Below, one piece after another: positions 26,501 through 36,421 of a stretch of 64,000 nucleotides of DNA. The DNA comes from Magnolia sinica (taxonomy: Eukaryota > Streptophyta > Magnoliopsida > Magnoliales > Magnoliaceae), in contig NC_080582.1 of the NCBI RefSeq assembly GCF_029962835.1, positions 78,178,177 through 78,242,176 on the forward strand, in the 5' to 3' direction. Positions within the stretch are counted from its first letter, which is position 1. Each line of letters begins with the position of its first letter. The translations under genes and the position numbers were made by a program. The notes below the pieces were generated by a model that was not told where the DNA came from, ran no database searches, and saw only the letters and a list, made by a program, of their open reading frames with translations.

Positions 26501-29500
26501 ACGCAACTCCTTTTGCGTTGCTGCGCACGCTGCTGCATAGCTGGCTGCGTAAGAAACTTTCTAAGAGCTTCCGCAGCCTACTTCTAGCAGGACTGAACAG
26601 CAGTTCCGCAGAGAGCATTAAAGGAGGTCGTCTTTGGTTGGGAAGGGGCGTTCAAGGAAGGATAAAAGGAGAGAAGGGAGGACGGCTGAAAAAAGGAAGA
26701 GAAAAAAAAAGGGAGCTTGGTGCCTTGACGTGGAGCAGTAAGAGTACAGGGTGCTCGGTTGGTGAGAGGTTAGCTGCACGTTTTGGGAGGAGACAGAGTT
26801 TTGGGTTTTGTTTTCTTGAGGTAAGGCTGGAACGGGAGAGAGTGAAGAAAGAATAAGTGTTTTCTTCTTTTCTTTTCTTTTCCGTTTTATTTTTATTTTG
26901 TTGTTTAATCAGCCCATCCATGTGTGGCTAATCCTCTTAGCTAGGGCTAAGAGGTGAAGCCTGTAGCGAGATGGGAGACACTATCTCATGCGTTTAATTT
27001 GAATTTCTGAACTGAACTTGGTTTTAAGTTGATTATTAAAAGAATATTATTTCAGTCTTTAATGGTCTGTTGTGACTGAAATTACAATGGGTTTGCAATG
27101 GCTTTGAATATTTATTTTTCTCTTTTGATGTTTATGGCGTCAGGAGGCCCTGTTGTTCATCATTGTTCCATAGACATGGTAGGATGATAGTACCCTTCTT
27201 GATCTTCATACATTGTTGATTGGTTGGTAATTAGTTTAATCCAGTTGTTTGCTTTGTCTCCTGGGCATGGTTAGATGATGAAATCCATTCTAATTCATAT
27301 ACCTTACATCTCTTGAAAACCAAATCAAGTAAGTTCAGTTTGAATTCCATAATCCTTGATGCAGGCATAAGATCTCCCTGATCTCTACAAGTGGATCCTC
27401 TGAATCCCTAGTTTCCTTCCTCTGAATTCCTCAAAGTTTTAGATAATTATTCCACAATTATTCCTTAAATTCTATTTGGTTTAGATCACATCTTAGTCTA
27501 GTTTTAGTTCTACTTGGTTTCGGATAACGTACAGGTATCAGTCCCTGTGGATTCGACCTCGGTCTTACCGAGTTTATTACTACATCACAACCCTACACTT
27601 GGGGTGTGAACAGCTAAGGGAGCAGAAACTAACTAGGCCTCAAGAAAGGCTAAATCTACATCTTTAAACCTAGTTAGTATTTGTATCCATTTTCTTATTA
27701 ATAATGGAATTGAAGAGGAAAAAATATCAGGACTTGACTCTATAAATTCTAAGTTAGCATTTTTCATCAACAGCAAAGCCTTCACAACCCTTACAAAACT
27801 AAAAATTAACAGCGTGGCAAAAGTTTGGAGATCCATAATTGAGGGCAAACATGGGTGTTGATGTTTGGCTGGCAGACCAGATCTTCCTCTATGTATAGAG
27901 CTTCTTCAGTAGCTCAGTTGGGGAAAAAAAAAAGTTTGGCAGGTGATCAGTTTCTCTCTAGGCAGCAGTGACAGAGTTCCTTTCTGGGACAGTATATGGG
28001 TTGGAGGCCACACACTGAGATCAGATTTCCCCAACTTGGCAGTCCTTTGTCCTACGAAACAACTAATGCACCTTGAAATATATTTCATTCAAGCCTCTTA
28101 AAATGTCACAAAACGAAATATTAAAACCCACTGCACAGAAAGTGGATGCTAAGCGAACTCAAGCGATTCCTTGGCGCTTGCCTCTAACACACAACTTGGC
28201 GCATGAGAGCAAGATCCAAGATGCTTATCAGGCTGGTCTTACTGTGTAATTCAAAGAATTGGCACTGGCCTCTTCACACAACTTGGCGCACGTGAGTGAG
28301 CTCCAAGATGCTTATCAGGTTGGTCTCACTGTGTAGATTCCTTGGCACAAAAATCAGGCTTATCTGCTCATTAGGTGGGCCACATGTGTACAAAAGAAAT
28401 GGATAATTCAAAGAATTGACCAACAATCTGCATACACAAGCATCCTACCATAAGAATGCCCCAAATTCAAACACATCTGCAGCATTAGCACATGAGCCAC
28501 AAAGACCTACGCCAATCTCTAGATTTCACAAGGGTTTACATTTCCATGTCAGAAATGTCCAGTAAAGTGTAGACCATTGCTCAATTGCGGTACAACACTC
28601 CATTAAACTGATTCCTATCAAACGTAGAGAATATTTCAGCTAAACTGAGTAAAAGGGTTGCATCCAGTTGCATCTTATTGCACATATCTAATTTAACTTT
28701 GTGTTGAATCTTGAAGAAAACGGTACTGGAAGTCTAGAGAAGACAGATGAGAGGCAGGCCTAATACCCACCTAGTGGTCCCTTGCATTCACATATTATAA
28801 TAACTGACTTGATAGAGACTTATACTTGTGTGCTAACAATGCAATCAGTAACTTTCAACACTTTACATTCTTATCATCACATGTCTGAGCTCCTTTGTTA
28901 TCTGTATTGTTTGACTGAATACAAGCTCGACATGATGCCTTTACCACCTTTAGCATGCTGCAATGCTGGATTCATGGAGTTACCGCATTTTAAAGAATAA
29001 TGCTACGTAAATTTGTGCAGAGATTGAAGAGTTGAATCGTGGCACTGATGGAACATCACGCGCACACGCGCACGTATGCCGCCCCCCCTACGCACTTACG
29101 CAAGAAGAAGGAAGGGCCCACCGTCGATCTGGATTGATGACGACGTTCAAGGAGGGCCTCCCAACTAGAAGACGGAGTTTTGGTTCGTTGGAGTGGGCCC
29201 AATGGTCAAGTAAAGCCCATCATGGGATCTCATGATCGTGGCCCACTAGTCTGATTAATCTCATATTTTAGGTTTTGCTTATTAATGTTATTTAGAGTAT
29301 CATGGACGGTTTAGATTTCTTTGATTAGTTTTTATTTTTGTTTACTTCATCGCTAAGTAATAGGTTGTGCACATGGCGCGAGTTTTGGGATATCAGGTTT
29401 TCCTATAAATAGACACCCCTTGTAAGTTTTTTTTTTCTCATTAAAATTTAATAAAAATTCTGCGTTTTTCTACTCCTCTGAATTCTTGAGTTGTGGAAAT

Positions 29501-30471
29501 CCTATTCAGTGCGAAGCCCTCCCTTCATCGAAGGGCTAACTACTGTAGTGCGAAGCCACATCTATCCCGATTCACTCCCATCCTCTACCATCTCTATTTT
29601 TTATCTCCTACCACCATCCACTCTTCAAATTTGTCCTTTATTGCAACAGTTTTCCTCTTTACAGCAAAATTCCAGATTCTGACCCTGCAGGAAAACTGAA
29701 ACTTCGGCGGAGCACCACGCACAGACTGCGCATCCGATCGACACAAAACTTAGGGTTTTGAAGCCCTCCCCTAGCCGACCAGAGCTAAGGAGGTGCTTTC
29801 CGCGCTCGACGCCCCCTCGCGCGTGCGGCCAGACCCCTACGCACGTGCAACAAGCCTGGCCCGCTGTCCACGTGCGGGGACTATCTCAAGGTTCAGATTT
29901 CCGCCTATTTTACTCATCTCATACCTATTCTCCCTAACCCTAACCCTAGATTGCATTACTTTCAATTTATTTGCCCATTTTCTTACCCTAGGGTTCTCTG
30001 AATTGGAACTGGTGAATCCCTTGGATTAGGGACTGATTGTTATGCATGTGTGGATGATTTTTACTTCCCTTTGAGTATCGTTTGGTCCATAATTTTACTG
30101 ATCCAGCCCAAGCTTGTGTAGGCCTGGACCCGCACAGATTCCCCTTGCTTGAATGTTTGAACTTTTGTGTGGGAAGTGGAATTTTATGTGATTGTTTCTG
30201 AATTAGTATAATCTAAAGTCTGAGATCTTGTATATCATATTTAATTTTCATGTTCTGCATCAGGCACTTATACTAACATGTGTGTGAGATCCAGGCCAAT
30301 CATTGAGAGGAGAGAGTGAACATGCCCTAGCCCATGGTGCCCATTTAAATCAAGAGCAAGGCATTCCAAAACAGTTGTATAACAGCCATTACATAACGGT
30401 AACGTTGGTAAGCATCACGCATTATGGGGTCGTAACAGCTATTATAGAAAAATTGACCTGTTTTTGTTTTT

Positions 30472-30549
<78 letters not shown>

Positions 30550-33500
30550 CAACGGCCGTTACAACCCACCTTGATCAAGAGATAAATTTTTTTTATGGAA
30601 TCTCTTGACAATTGCTTTATGCTGGGAGCTTTGGCAAGAGAGAAACAAGAGGCTTTTTGAGGATGATGAACTATTTGAGCATTGAATCACAGAGAACATA
30701 TGGACAAATCTGATTTTGCGGGCATCTAATTGCAAGGCTTTTGAAGGTCTGACGGTGGAAGACATCAGCAGCAAATGGAGAGAAATTATTTGGAGCGAGG
30801 TGGTGCAAGTGCAATGGGAGGCAAGTGATCTTTTTCTGATTGGGCAAGAGTTGAAAGCAACAGCAAAGCATGGGTGTGAATGATGTGATCCCAATTGATG
30901 GTTGAGGCAAAACAGTGGCAGCATTCTCAGGGCCAGTCAAGTCTGATAGTCTAACCTTGGCATTGGTGCCTATGCTAAGGGCAATCAGATTGATTTGTGC
31001 TGATTTCAACCAACAGGAAGTTGCGGTGGTAGGGAAGAACAGCGAGGCTATTAGCTGGGCTCGTGGAGAGGATTGTATTCCTGATGCTTTTTTATTATTA
31101 TTTTAGGGAGATTGGCACTTAAACTACCAGCATAAATATTTGCTTGGTTGGACAATGATGCTAGCTCCTCTGTGGCTGCTTTAACTTCGATTGAGTGTTT
31201 GTGCTCATGTTTGTGTTTTGGAAACTCTGTTTCCACTTCTTAGTTTTAATATGAAGTCACTTTCTTCAAGAGAGAGAGAGAGAAGCCCTGGTCCAATTGA
31301 GGAATGGGTAGGAAGAAAACACTGATGCAGTATATTCAATGTACAGTTGTGGCACACTTGATGAGTGGACCATTTGTGGGTTTTGGGATAGGACATGCTC
31401 CCATAGAGCCACACCAGGTACATGGCCTGGATTTTGCACACATGTTCCATGTTGGAGCATGTGCTGCGAGTTGCCTCTTCAACCTCTCCTTGTGCAAATT
31501 GCTTTAGCACTTCTGTTAAACAAACGCTTGTAAGACCCTATTTCAAGAGGCCACCTCATGTTCTCCACAAGCAAGATGGCAAAGAACTTGTCTTCTTCTC
31601 ATCCTATTTGAAATGATTGTGTTCTGACTGGAATGTTTCATCAAACTAAACTAAACTAAACTACATATTAAAGGATCAAATCCAAACATTAAATGACACA
31701 ATTTAAGAACAAGATTGTAGGACAAACGGTTCATGTTTTCATATCCATTTCCACATACGATGATGGTTTGATTGATTTCCAGAGACATCAACGATCGTCA
31801 AGACCTATACTGAGAGCCAATTCTAATTTTAACAGACCCACACATCAGCAAGTCAAAGAAAAATACCATCTCTGAAGCTTTCATTGACATAATATCAACG
31901 TTGAACCGAGTCAAGCTTGGCATAGCTCGACTCGGCTCGGCCAATAGTTGACCCCAGCTCGAACTCGGCTCAGCTCGGTCCTTGAGCCTAACCGGCCAGC
32001 TCGACTCAGTTCGGTCAGCAGCTCGGGCCAGTTCGAGCCTGTGCAACATTTTCTCAAACACATGGAGTGCACCTTCAATTTCTCACAATATGCAAAACAG
32101 CAGCAGCAGTTTACAAGTATTTCATCAAACACTCGATAGGCAACATCAAAATCAAAATACGAGGATAGTTTTATCAAGTTTTTTTTTTTTTTTTTTTGTA
32201 GTGATTTGTTTCGTATACATACCTTCCTCACCACCAGCCAATCCCATGGAGAATGTATGCACCCGAAACAACACTTCGTTGAGTCATTTCATCAAACACT
32301 TGGTGAGCAACATCAATATCAAAATAACAGAGCACCGAACTGATTCGTTCCGAGTTCAATTCGAGTTGAGGTTCGATCCGAGTTCAATTCGAGCTCGGAC
32401 AAGCTCGAACTCTGCACGAAATTATTTCAAGCTCCAAAAATCAGCTTGACTCGGCTCGAACTCAGTTTCGAACAGAGTCAAATCGAGCTTTTTCGAGTCG
32501 AGTTGAGCGAGTTAACCGAGCTAACTCGGTTCGTGTACAGCTCTACATAATATAGCTTGATAACATAGAGTCGTTAAATCATCATAAAAACACAATGTCC
32601 ATTTTGCAACAGTTTAGATAAGCCAGCAAACATATTCCACTGGAGGCAGCCGAGAGCAGTCAATCAAATGATTTTTTTGGTTGGGGTCAATCTAATGATT
32701 GACATGAATGGATTTTCATTTCTTTACAAATACAGACAAACTCTAGGAATTCTGTAAACCCCCATAACTAATGTCCGATAGTTTCCACTGTCCTTGGTAC
32801 CTTACAAATCTATAATAGCAATGTAAGAGCTCTATACTAAAACCTCTTGAACTAGATAAATTGCTATAAAGGCAACTGTATACAATATATTGCGCATGTT
32901 TATGGATAATTTCTTACAAAGACAAGATAAGAGCAGTCATCTTACCACACACACATGCTTTCGTGATGGATGAATATCAATGGAGTGTACAATTCCTGAT
33001 GTGCTTCCTTGAGTCCTGCAGCAACAGCACTTTCAGGACTTTGAAAAGACATCTTGTAGAAAATTAAACTCCCAAAAACTTTTTGTGAATCGAAGGGATT
33101 TACGAGAGACTATTCAACAGTAAGATGTTCAATAGTACTGGAAATAAGGAGAACCAACAAAACCCATAATGTAATGTAAAAGGAATCTCCCTTTGATCTT
33201 GTCATAAGAGGAGGAAGGTGTATAAGCAAAAAACGCAACTCAAAAGAAACTTAAAGAGCAGCCAAAAGCACCCAATAGTGCCCAATTGCTTAACATCTGA
33301 TATGATCGTTAGCTAATCCATGTCATAACAAACAACATGTTTGTAATATTTTGGTTGTGAATGCCCCCGTGCATAAATTCTCTTTTAGTGAAATAAATGA
33401 GCAAATAAGGTATCAAAAACACAAATGAACACTCAAAATGAATTTTAGAATTCACATGATGGACAAAAATGAAAAAATAAAAAAACCATGCTTTCTTTCA

Positions 33501-36421
33501 GATCTTTTGAGTATGAGACCTGTCCCTGGTTACAATTTAAATTGTAGCTCTAAACAATACAAGAATGGCAAGGAGGCGAGCCTGGGTAGTTGAACACTTC
33601 TCTTTTATTTTGGAACTTGCATACTATCCATGAATACAAGTGGGGCCACTAAAACTATTTTCAGTCAAACAAAACTCCTAGGGAAGGGTGACCATATGTA
33701 GGGATGGAACTTTGGTCAGGCTCAACCCAACTGGCCCAACCCGTATGTCGGGTCTGGTTGGCTTGGGTTGAGATCAGGTTGGGCTCAAGCAAGAAAGCCT
33801 CAATCCAACCCAAGTCAGGATGTTCTTGGGTTGAGACCTTAGGCAACCCGACCTTATATGTAGTATGTACATATACTACATGCATAATTATATATGGGAA
33901 ACAGTAGTGTGGTAATAGATTATACCTTCCAGTGTGGAAATTTTGAAATGGAAGGCCCATCTAGTTTATTGATTGATGGTTTTAGATGTATGATTTTATT
34001 TGTTAGTTTACTAGTTGCAGGTGTGCACCCGAGTTGCATTAGGGTTGAGTATTTAATGTCTCGAGTTCAGCCACAGGTTGACTCCTCTTGACATTTGATT
34101 GCAACTCAACCCATCCAAGTTGCACCCCAAGCCATGTGGCAAGTCCCACGTCATCTTCAAATGACATAGTAAATATTTTTCTTTTTGAAAAACATGATGC
34201 AGTAAATCTTAAGATTCTTAACCCTTCTATCATTAGTTAATGAAGGGCGAATGAGACCCACAAAAGAGTTCCCATCGTCCAAACATGACCACTTTATCCA
34301 TCTTTTAAGTCTTGAGTTATTCAATATTTAGTTTCAAGGAAGAAATGGAGAATAGCTTTGATGGTGGTTTTTTGGGCAATCTGGTTGGAAAGGAATAACC
34401 ATTGTTTTTTTTTAATTTAAAGGGTTCTGTAGCCGGTGGGGTTTCTAGCAGGTCCCCTTGTTTATCAGGGAGTGGGCTTCCTGAGGGTTTAGGCTTTGGG
34501 TTTGTTTTTCTTTTGTTTGTTTTGTTTCCTTTTCCCTTGTTCTTTTTGTTTTTAACAATATTTCATCTTTCAAAAAAAAAAAGTTATATTTTACTTTCAG
34601 TGATCCTTCCATTGTACCATACCCTTGTGTTAGGGTTTTGCTTATCATAAAACTACTGAAAAGGGGGGAGAAATCATATAACCATCTTTTTTTACTTCTC
34701 TCATCTTCTCTTCCCTTTTCTCTTAATACCTAAGCATGGTTTGATCGTGTCCTTTATCCTTTTCTCTCATTTCTTTTCTTCTTTTTCTTTTTTCCCTTTT
34801 CTCTTCTTTTCTTCTTTTTTTTCCTTTTCTTTTCCTTCCCATTGCTTCTCTTTTCTTCATTCCAGTGGCCAGACCAGCCAGATTCACTGGCCAGCCTCAT
34901 CAAGCCAGCTGGATCCACCAGCTCGACCACCAGGACTTGCCAGACCAACCAGCCAGACCCACCAAATTCACCAGAGCCTCACTGAGCCAGCCGGATCTAC
35001 CAGCTCAACCACTAACGGACCAAGAAGACTAGCCCGGCAGCTGATCCGGACTTTAAAGGCTCCACATTCTTGAAACTAAATATGGAGTATGGTATAATGA
35101 CGGACCACTCAAAGTAAAATACAACTTGAAACTAAATATTAAATATCTCAACACTAAGAACCCATTTGAATTTACATTAATATCTATGAAATAGTCACCT
35201 TGTTTTAGTGCCATATTTAGTAGTTCAAATCACTGTTGATGGACTAATGTTTGCTATAAAATTCTGTTAAGAAACTTCATTTCTTAGGTTGCCATATCTT
35301 TGCACCAAATATCATGATATTTCATGATTAATCCTGAAATGGTGCAAAATATCATGAAACTTCACGACATTTGGTGCAACCAAACGCACCTTTAGGTGGC
35401 GTTTTAAAATACTCCATTAGCAAGTCTTAGTTAATCTGTCAGTTGAATGACTTTAGTATTTGCCGCAGCAGTGGAAAAAAGGAAAGCAAAGTGATATTTC
35501 CTTTGTTTCAAGCAATAAAAAATGAAATATTACACCTGCCCCCATATATTTCAGAACAGCACCCTTACCATTGCAATGTATAATCATAACTCACTCCAAG
35601 TAGATGAAACATATGCAAACATGCATGAACAATGGATGAATGAAGGTTTAAGCTTTATCCATATCCCTTGTTGGAAACCAACAATGGGCCCACCTGACAA
35701 ATGATCTAGATCAATGTTAAGATGGGCCCCATATGGCTGTAATGATCTATACCAAGCTTCACGTAATACCAGAAGGGGTAAAAAGAGAGCAAGAACAACC
35801 AATAATTTCTTACCAATTGCCCTTGAATTGTGAAACTGGCCCACCTGGCTTCCTCTGGTCCCACCACTGAACAGTATGCCCCAAACCACCCGTTGCAAAC
35901 TCCGTTGGCGAACCCCATCTGACCGCCGTGTATGAAACTAACCCCCGGCTATCAGAGACCAGACCGCAATTCAACCTCGACTCCCCAACCTTCACCAAAT
36001 TCACCCTCCCGTCCTCCCCGACGCTGACGCATTCACACCCGCTCCCTTCCAGATCAATTGCTGAGATGGGCCCTCCATGGAAGGATTTGTCTGAGAGCGA
36101 GAGCTCTGATTCGAGCGACGCCTCGACGGGATCAGCGAATAGAAAGTGGAGGGAGCCCGCAAGGGTGGCGGCAGCGATGACGGGTTTCTGGGGTGTTTGG
36201 GAGGCACGGAGGGAGGAGATTCTTGAAGGAGTAGGACATGAGGATTGAAGGTGGAGATCTGGCGGGGTTAGGGCGTGGATTTCGATAGCGGAACCGGCGG
36301 TATCGGGGTCGTGGACGGCAGCGACGATGAATCGGGAGAAGGCGGAGAGAGGAGACAGGAATCGGACGGCGTCGATTGATTTGGATTGGGGGAATCGGAG
36401 GATTTGGAGATCTCCTGACAT
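20499..36421 (-). CDS. NUP43: nuclear pore protein NUP43 (WD40), complete, 5 coding exons
   Basis: Encodes a 346-residue WD40 protein of the outer-ring (Y, Nup107-160) subcomplex of the nuclear pore, a scaffold on both faces of the pore. Coding exons on the minus strand: 36421-35814, 33015-32946, 24257-24023, 20711-20638, 20552-20499, totalling 1041 nt. All introns are GT-AG and every split codon rejoins in frame (TG|G Trp, G|GT Gly). Signature stretches match plant NUP43: TVQWWDQRKPGG near residue 185, HSIDIHPSRKH near 215, GTLFAWDLRWQQQP near 232, SEDGILAVLEKG near 295, and the terminal block NPSDVICCLEWE ending in ..MRP. Length agrees with the family (about 350-360). The start is the first ATG of exon 1 and fits the MSGDL.. 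type N-terminus. Coding is compact, but introns total about 14.9 kb and carry LINE, LTR and MITE insertions. Divergent neighbour: the TSS-like gene 7.1 kb upstream. Identity is recognised from memory of the family, without a database search. Confidence 0.93.
20638..20711 (-). CDS. NUP43: NUP43 exon 4
   Basis: Begins with GT completing Gly304 after acceptor CCTGGCAG; encodes EEPLDILSEPCAINGFDIDL then QNPS. Donor GTAAGT. Confidence 0.92.
21650..22113 (+). mobile_element. LINE 3' fragment with RNase H remnant and poly-A tail
   Basis: Plus-strand translation gives degenerate RNase H blocks: IAEGDCSNVISSAQKG near 21840-21885 and FAHVGRGANSTAD followed by a stop and LARE near 21955-22005. These correspond to the GDS..V..W and HVpR.aN..AD.LA blocks of plant L1 ORF2. 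A 3' trailer follows and ends in a run of about 16 A at 22098-22113. It lies in NUP43 intron 3, antisense to the gene. Confidence 0.65.
22504..22990. mobile_element. possible Tourist/hAT-like MITE
   Basis: Left end AGGGCCTGTTTGGAACACGG followed by ATGGTATGGAATTG. Near the right limit the inverse occurs (CAATTCCATACCACCTAATC). The extreme right terminus (expected ..CCAAACAGGCCCT) is not found, so the element is degraded or truncated. Confidence 0.4.
23161..23176 (+). repeat. (G)16 homopolymer
   Basis: Sixteen consecutive G, in NUP43 intron 3 (C-tract in the NUP43 transcript). Confidence 0.95.
23177..24020. other. NUP43 intron 3, remaining sequence
   Basis: No coding content. A run of T followed by GAAAGATACACTAGCAAGGA (23789-23818) looks like the reverse complement of an L1-type tail ('..TATCTTTCAAAAAA'). 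Confidence 0.4.
24023..24257 (-). CDS. NUP43: NUP43 exon 3
   Basis: Phase-0 start after acceptor TTTTGAAG; encodes VGGSSGTLFAWDLRWQQQP through ICSEDGILAVLEK. Ends with the first base of a Gly codon before donor GTACAT. Confidence 0.93.
24258..25290. other. NUP43 intron 2, proximal part
   Basis: Purine-rich stretch at 24390-24450, T-rich tract before GAAAGATATTC at 24660-24690, and a (GAT)n run at 24908-24926. No coding region seen. Confidence 0.4.
25290..25375 (-). mobile_element. L1-type tail, minus orientation
   Basis: Plus strand shows ATTTTATTTTATTTTTGAAAGATAAATGATTA-like sequence. Its complement ends ..ATCATTTATCTTTCAAAAA, the form of the trailer and A-tail of L1 copies in this window (compare 34.56-34.58 kb). 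Only the tail is recognised. Confidence 0.4.
25480..27608 (+). mobile_element. gypsy-type LTR-like insertion (probable solo LTR)
   Basis: About 2.1 kb of unique-looking sequence whose right end reads TCAGTCCCTGTGGATTCGAC, CTCGGTCTTACCGAG and CTACACTTGGGGTGTGAACA, a form I associate with LTR 3' ends of plant Ty3-gypsy (Tat/Athila-like) elements. A purine-rich stretch (26600-26850) and the CTAGGGCTAAGAGGTGAAGC block also fit. GGGTGTG occurs at both borders (25480-25486, 27602-27608), but the ends are not canonical TG..CA, so borders are uncertain. The 159-codon open frame inside (26377-26856) has no domain. No gag-pol is present. Confidence 0.45.
27800..28090 (+). mobile_element. LINE ORF2 fragment (post-RT region)
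   Basis: One plus-strand frame reads SDRVPFWDSIWVGGHTLRSD then FPNLAVLCPTKQ, matching the 'G.r..FW.D.W.g...L...FP.L' block downstream of the reverse transcriptase in plant L1 ORF2. AKVWRSIIEGKHGC lies just upstream in another frame. Frameshifted and non-functional. It may belong to the same LINE as 30585-31275, split by the solo LTR between them. Confidence 0.6.
28190..28364 (+). repeat. 87-bp tandem duplication
   Basis: ACAACTTGGCGCATGAGAGC ... GATGCTTATCAGGCTGGTCT is repeated at an offset of 87 bp with a handful of changes (CACGTGAGTGAGC; CAGGTTGGTCTC). Confidence 0.8.
28365..29040. other. NUP43 intron 2, no feature recognised
   Basis: Between the LINE ORF2 fragment and the solo LTR. No coding content or element ends were identified. 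Confidence 0.4.
29041..30267 (+). mobile_element. solo LTR (1217 bp) with GGCAC target duplication
   Basis: The LTR proper runs 29046-30262. It begins TGATGGAACATCAC and ends GTTCTGCATCA, so the termini are TGATG..CATCA. GGCAC is present immediately outside both ends (29041-29045, 30263-30267), the 5-bp target duplication of LTR retrotransposons. A plus-strand TATA box (CCTATAAATAGACACC at 29403) is followed by an A-rich AATTTAATAAAAATTC stretch, consistent with U3-R-U5 order. No internal region is present, so this is a solo LTR left by LTR-LTR recombination. It lies in NUP43 intron 2, antisense to the gene. Confidence 0.85.
29932..29948 (+). repeat. short telomere-like repeat inside the solo LTR
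   Basis: CCCTAACCCTAACCCTA, just under three units of the plant telomere repeat complement. An AAACTTAGGGTTTTG word lies about 190 bp earlier. Confidence 0.9.
30474..30546. repeat. (TA)n microsatellite, 73 bp
   Basis: Uninterrupted TA run. Flanks contain GTAACAGCTATTATAG and CAACGGCCGTTACAAC, suggesting expansion inside a small GTTAC/GTAAC foldback element. Confidence 0.95.
30585..31275 (+). mobile_element. LINE 3' fragment: zf-RVT tail and RNase H remnant
   Basis: Plus-strand frame gives CWELWQERNKRLFEDDELFE, the W.iW.ERN.R.F block of plant L1 ORF2, near 30618-30680. Further on, degenerate RNase H-like sequence appears (AAFSGPVKSDSLTLALVPML, then VVGKNSEAISWARG near 31026-31070). Stops and frameshifts interrupt it. 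The 3' end is near the GA run at 31268-31282. Antisense to NUP43. Confidence 0.6.
31283..31890. other. NUP43 intron 2, no feature recognised
   Basis: Non-coding; short open frames on both strands have no recognisable domain. A small AAACTAAACTAAACTA run is at 31644-31660. Confidence 0.4.
31893..32550 (-). mobile_element. D-family foldback element, copy D2
   Basis: Arms are dense in AGCTCGACTCGGCTCG words; the right end reads ACTCGGTTCGTGTACAGCTC. The interior (ATTTCATCAAACACT, TGGTGAGCAACATCAATATC) is the reverse complement of the D1 interior at 39040-39190. About 650 bp, no coding capacity. It lies in NUP43 intron 2, 70 kb-scale distance not involved: the inverted partner is only about 6.3 kb away, on the other side of exon 1. 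Confidence 0.65.
32551..32945. other. NUP43 intron 2, distal end
   Basis: No coding content; ends at the exon 2 donor (GTAAGA on the minus strand). Confidence 0.4.
32946..33015 (-). CDS. NUP43: NUP43 exon 2
   Basis: Seventy bases after acceptor TTGCTGCAG; completes Trp203 and encodes TQGSTSGIVHSIDIHPSR followed by KHVCV. Donor GTAAGA. It is too short to stand out as an open frame; placed by family motif and phase. Confidence 0.93.
33016..34316. other. NUP43 intron 1, left part
   Basis: No gene. Bases 33710-34110 are rich in CAACCC/GGGTTG words (CAGGCTCAACCCAACTGG; ACTCAACCCATCCAAGTTGC) in inverted arrangement, suggesting another foldback element of D-like style. Confidence 0.4.
34318..34582 (+). 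mobile_element. LINE 3' end with trailer and poly-A tail
   Basis: Plus frame KWRIALMVVFWAIWLERNNHCF (34344-34408 region) is the W.IWLERN.R.F block of L1 ORF2. After it comes a T-rich trailer ending AACAATATTTCATCTTTC and a run of about 11 A. In NUP43 intron 1, antisense to the gene. Confidence 0.65.
34690..34870 (+). repeat. TTTTC/CTTTT pyrimidine tract
   Basis: About 180 bp of nearly pure pyrimidine on the plus strand (CCTTTTCTCTCATTTCTTTT ...), therefore a purine tract in the NUP43 transcript. Confidence 0.8.
35286..35396. mobile_element. G-family hairpin MITE, copy G1
   Basis: Contains TGCACCAAATATCATGATAT and, inverted, CATTTGGTGCAACCAAACGC followed by ACCTTTAGG. About 110 bp; sister copies at 51469 and 52753. 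Confidence 0.55.
35814..36421 (-). CDS. NUP43: NUP43 exon 1
   Basis: Residues 1-202 plus two bases of Trp203. It is GC-richer than the surroundings and rich in CpG. Ends GGCAATTG before donor GTAAGA. The plus-strand open frame inside it (35928-36248) is a shadow. Confidence 0.95.

Noticed and set aside
26377-26856. 159-codon plus-strand frame
   Set aside because: It lies inside a gypsy-like LTR, shows no known domain and ends in purine-rich low complexity (KKGREKKRE).
25480-27608. Firm solo-LTR call with GGGTGTG as target duplication
   Set aside because: A 7-bp repeat is not the usual 5 bp and the implied ends would not be TG..CA; kept as a lower-confidence LTR-like insertion.
30345-30611. 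Open frames rich in Ile-Tyr repeats here and at 37008-37223, 38048-38314
   Set aside because: They are translations of (AT)n microsatellites.
35928-36248. 106-codon plus-strand open frame
   Set aside because: It is a shadow of NUP43 exon 1 on the opposite strand.
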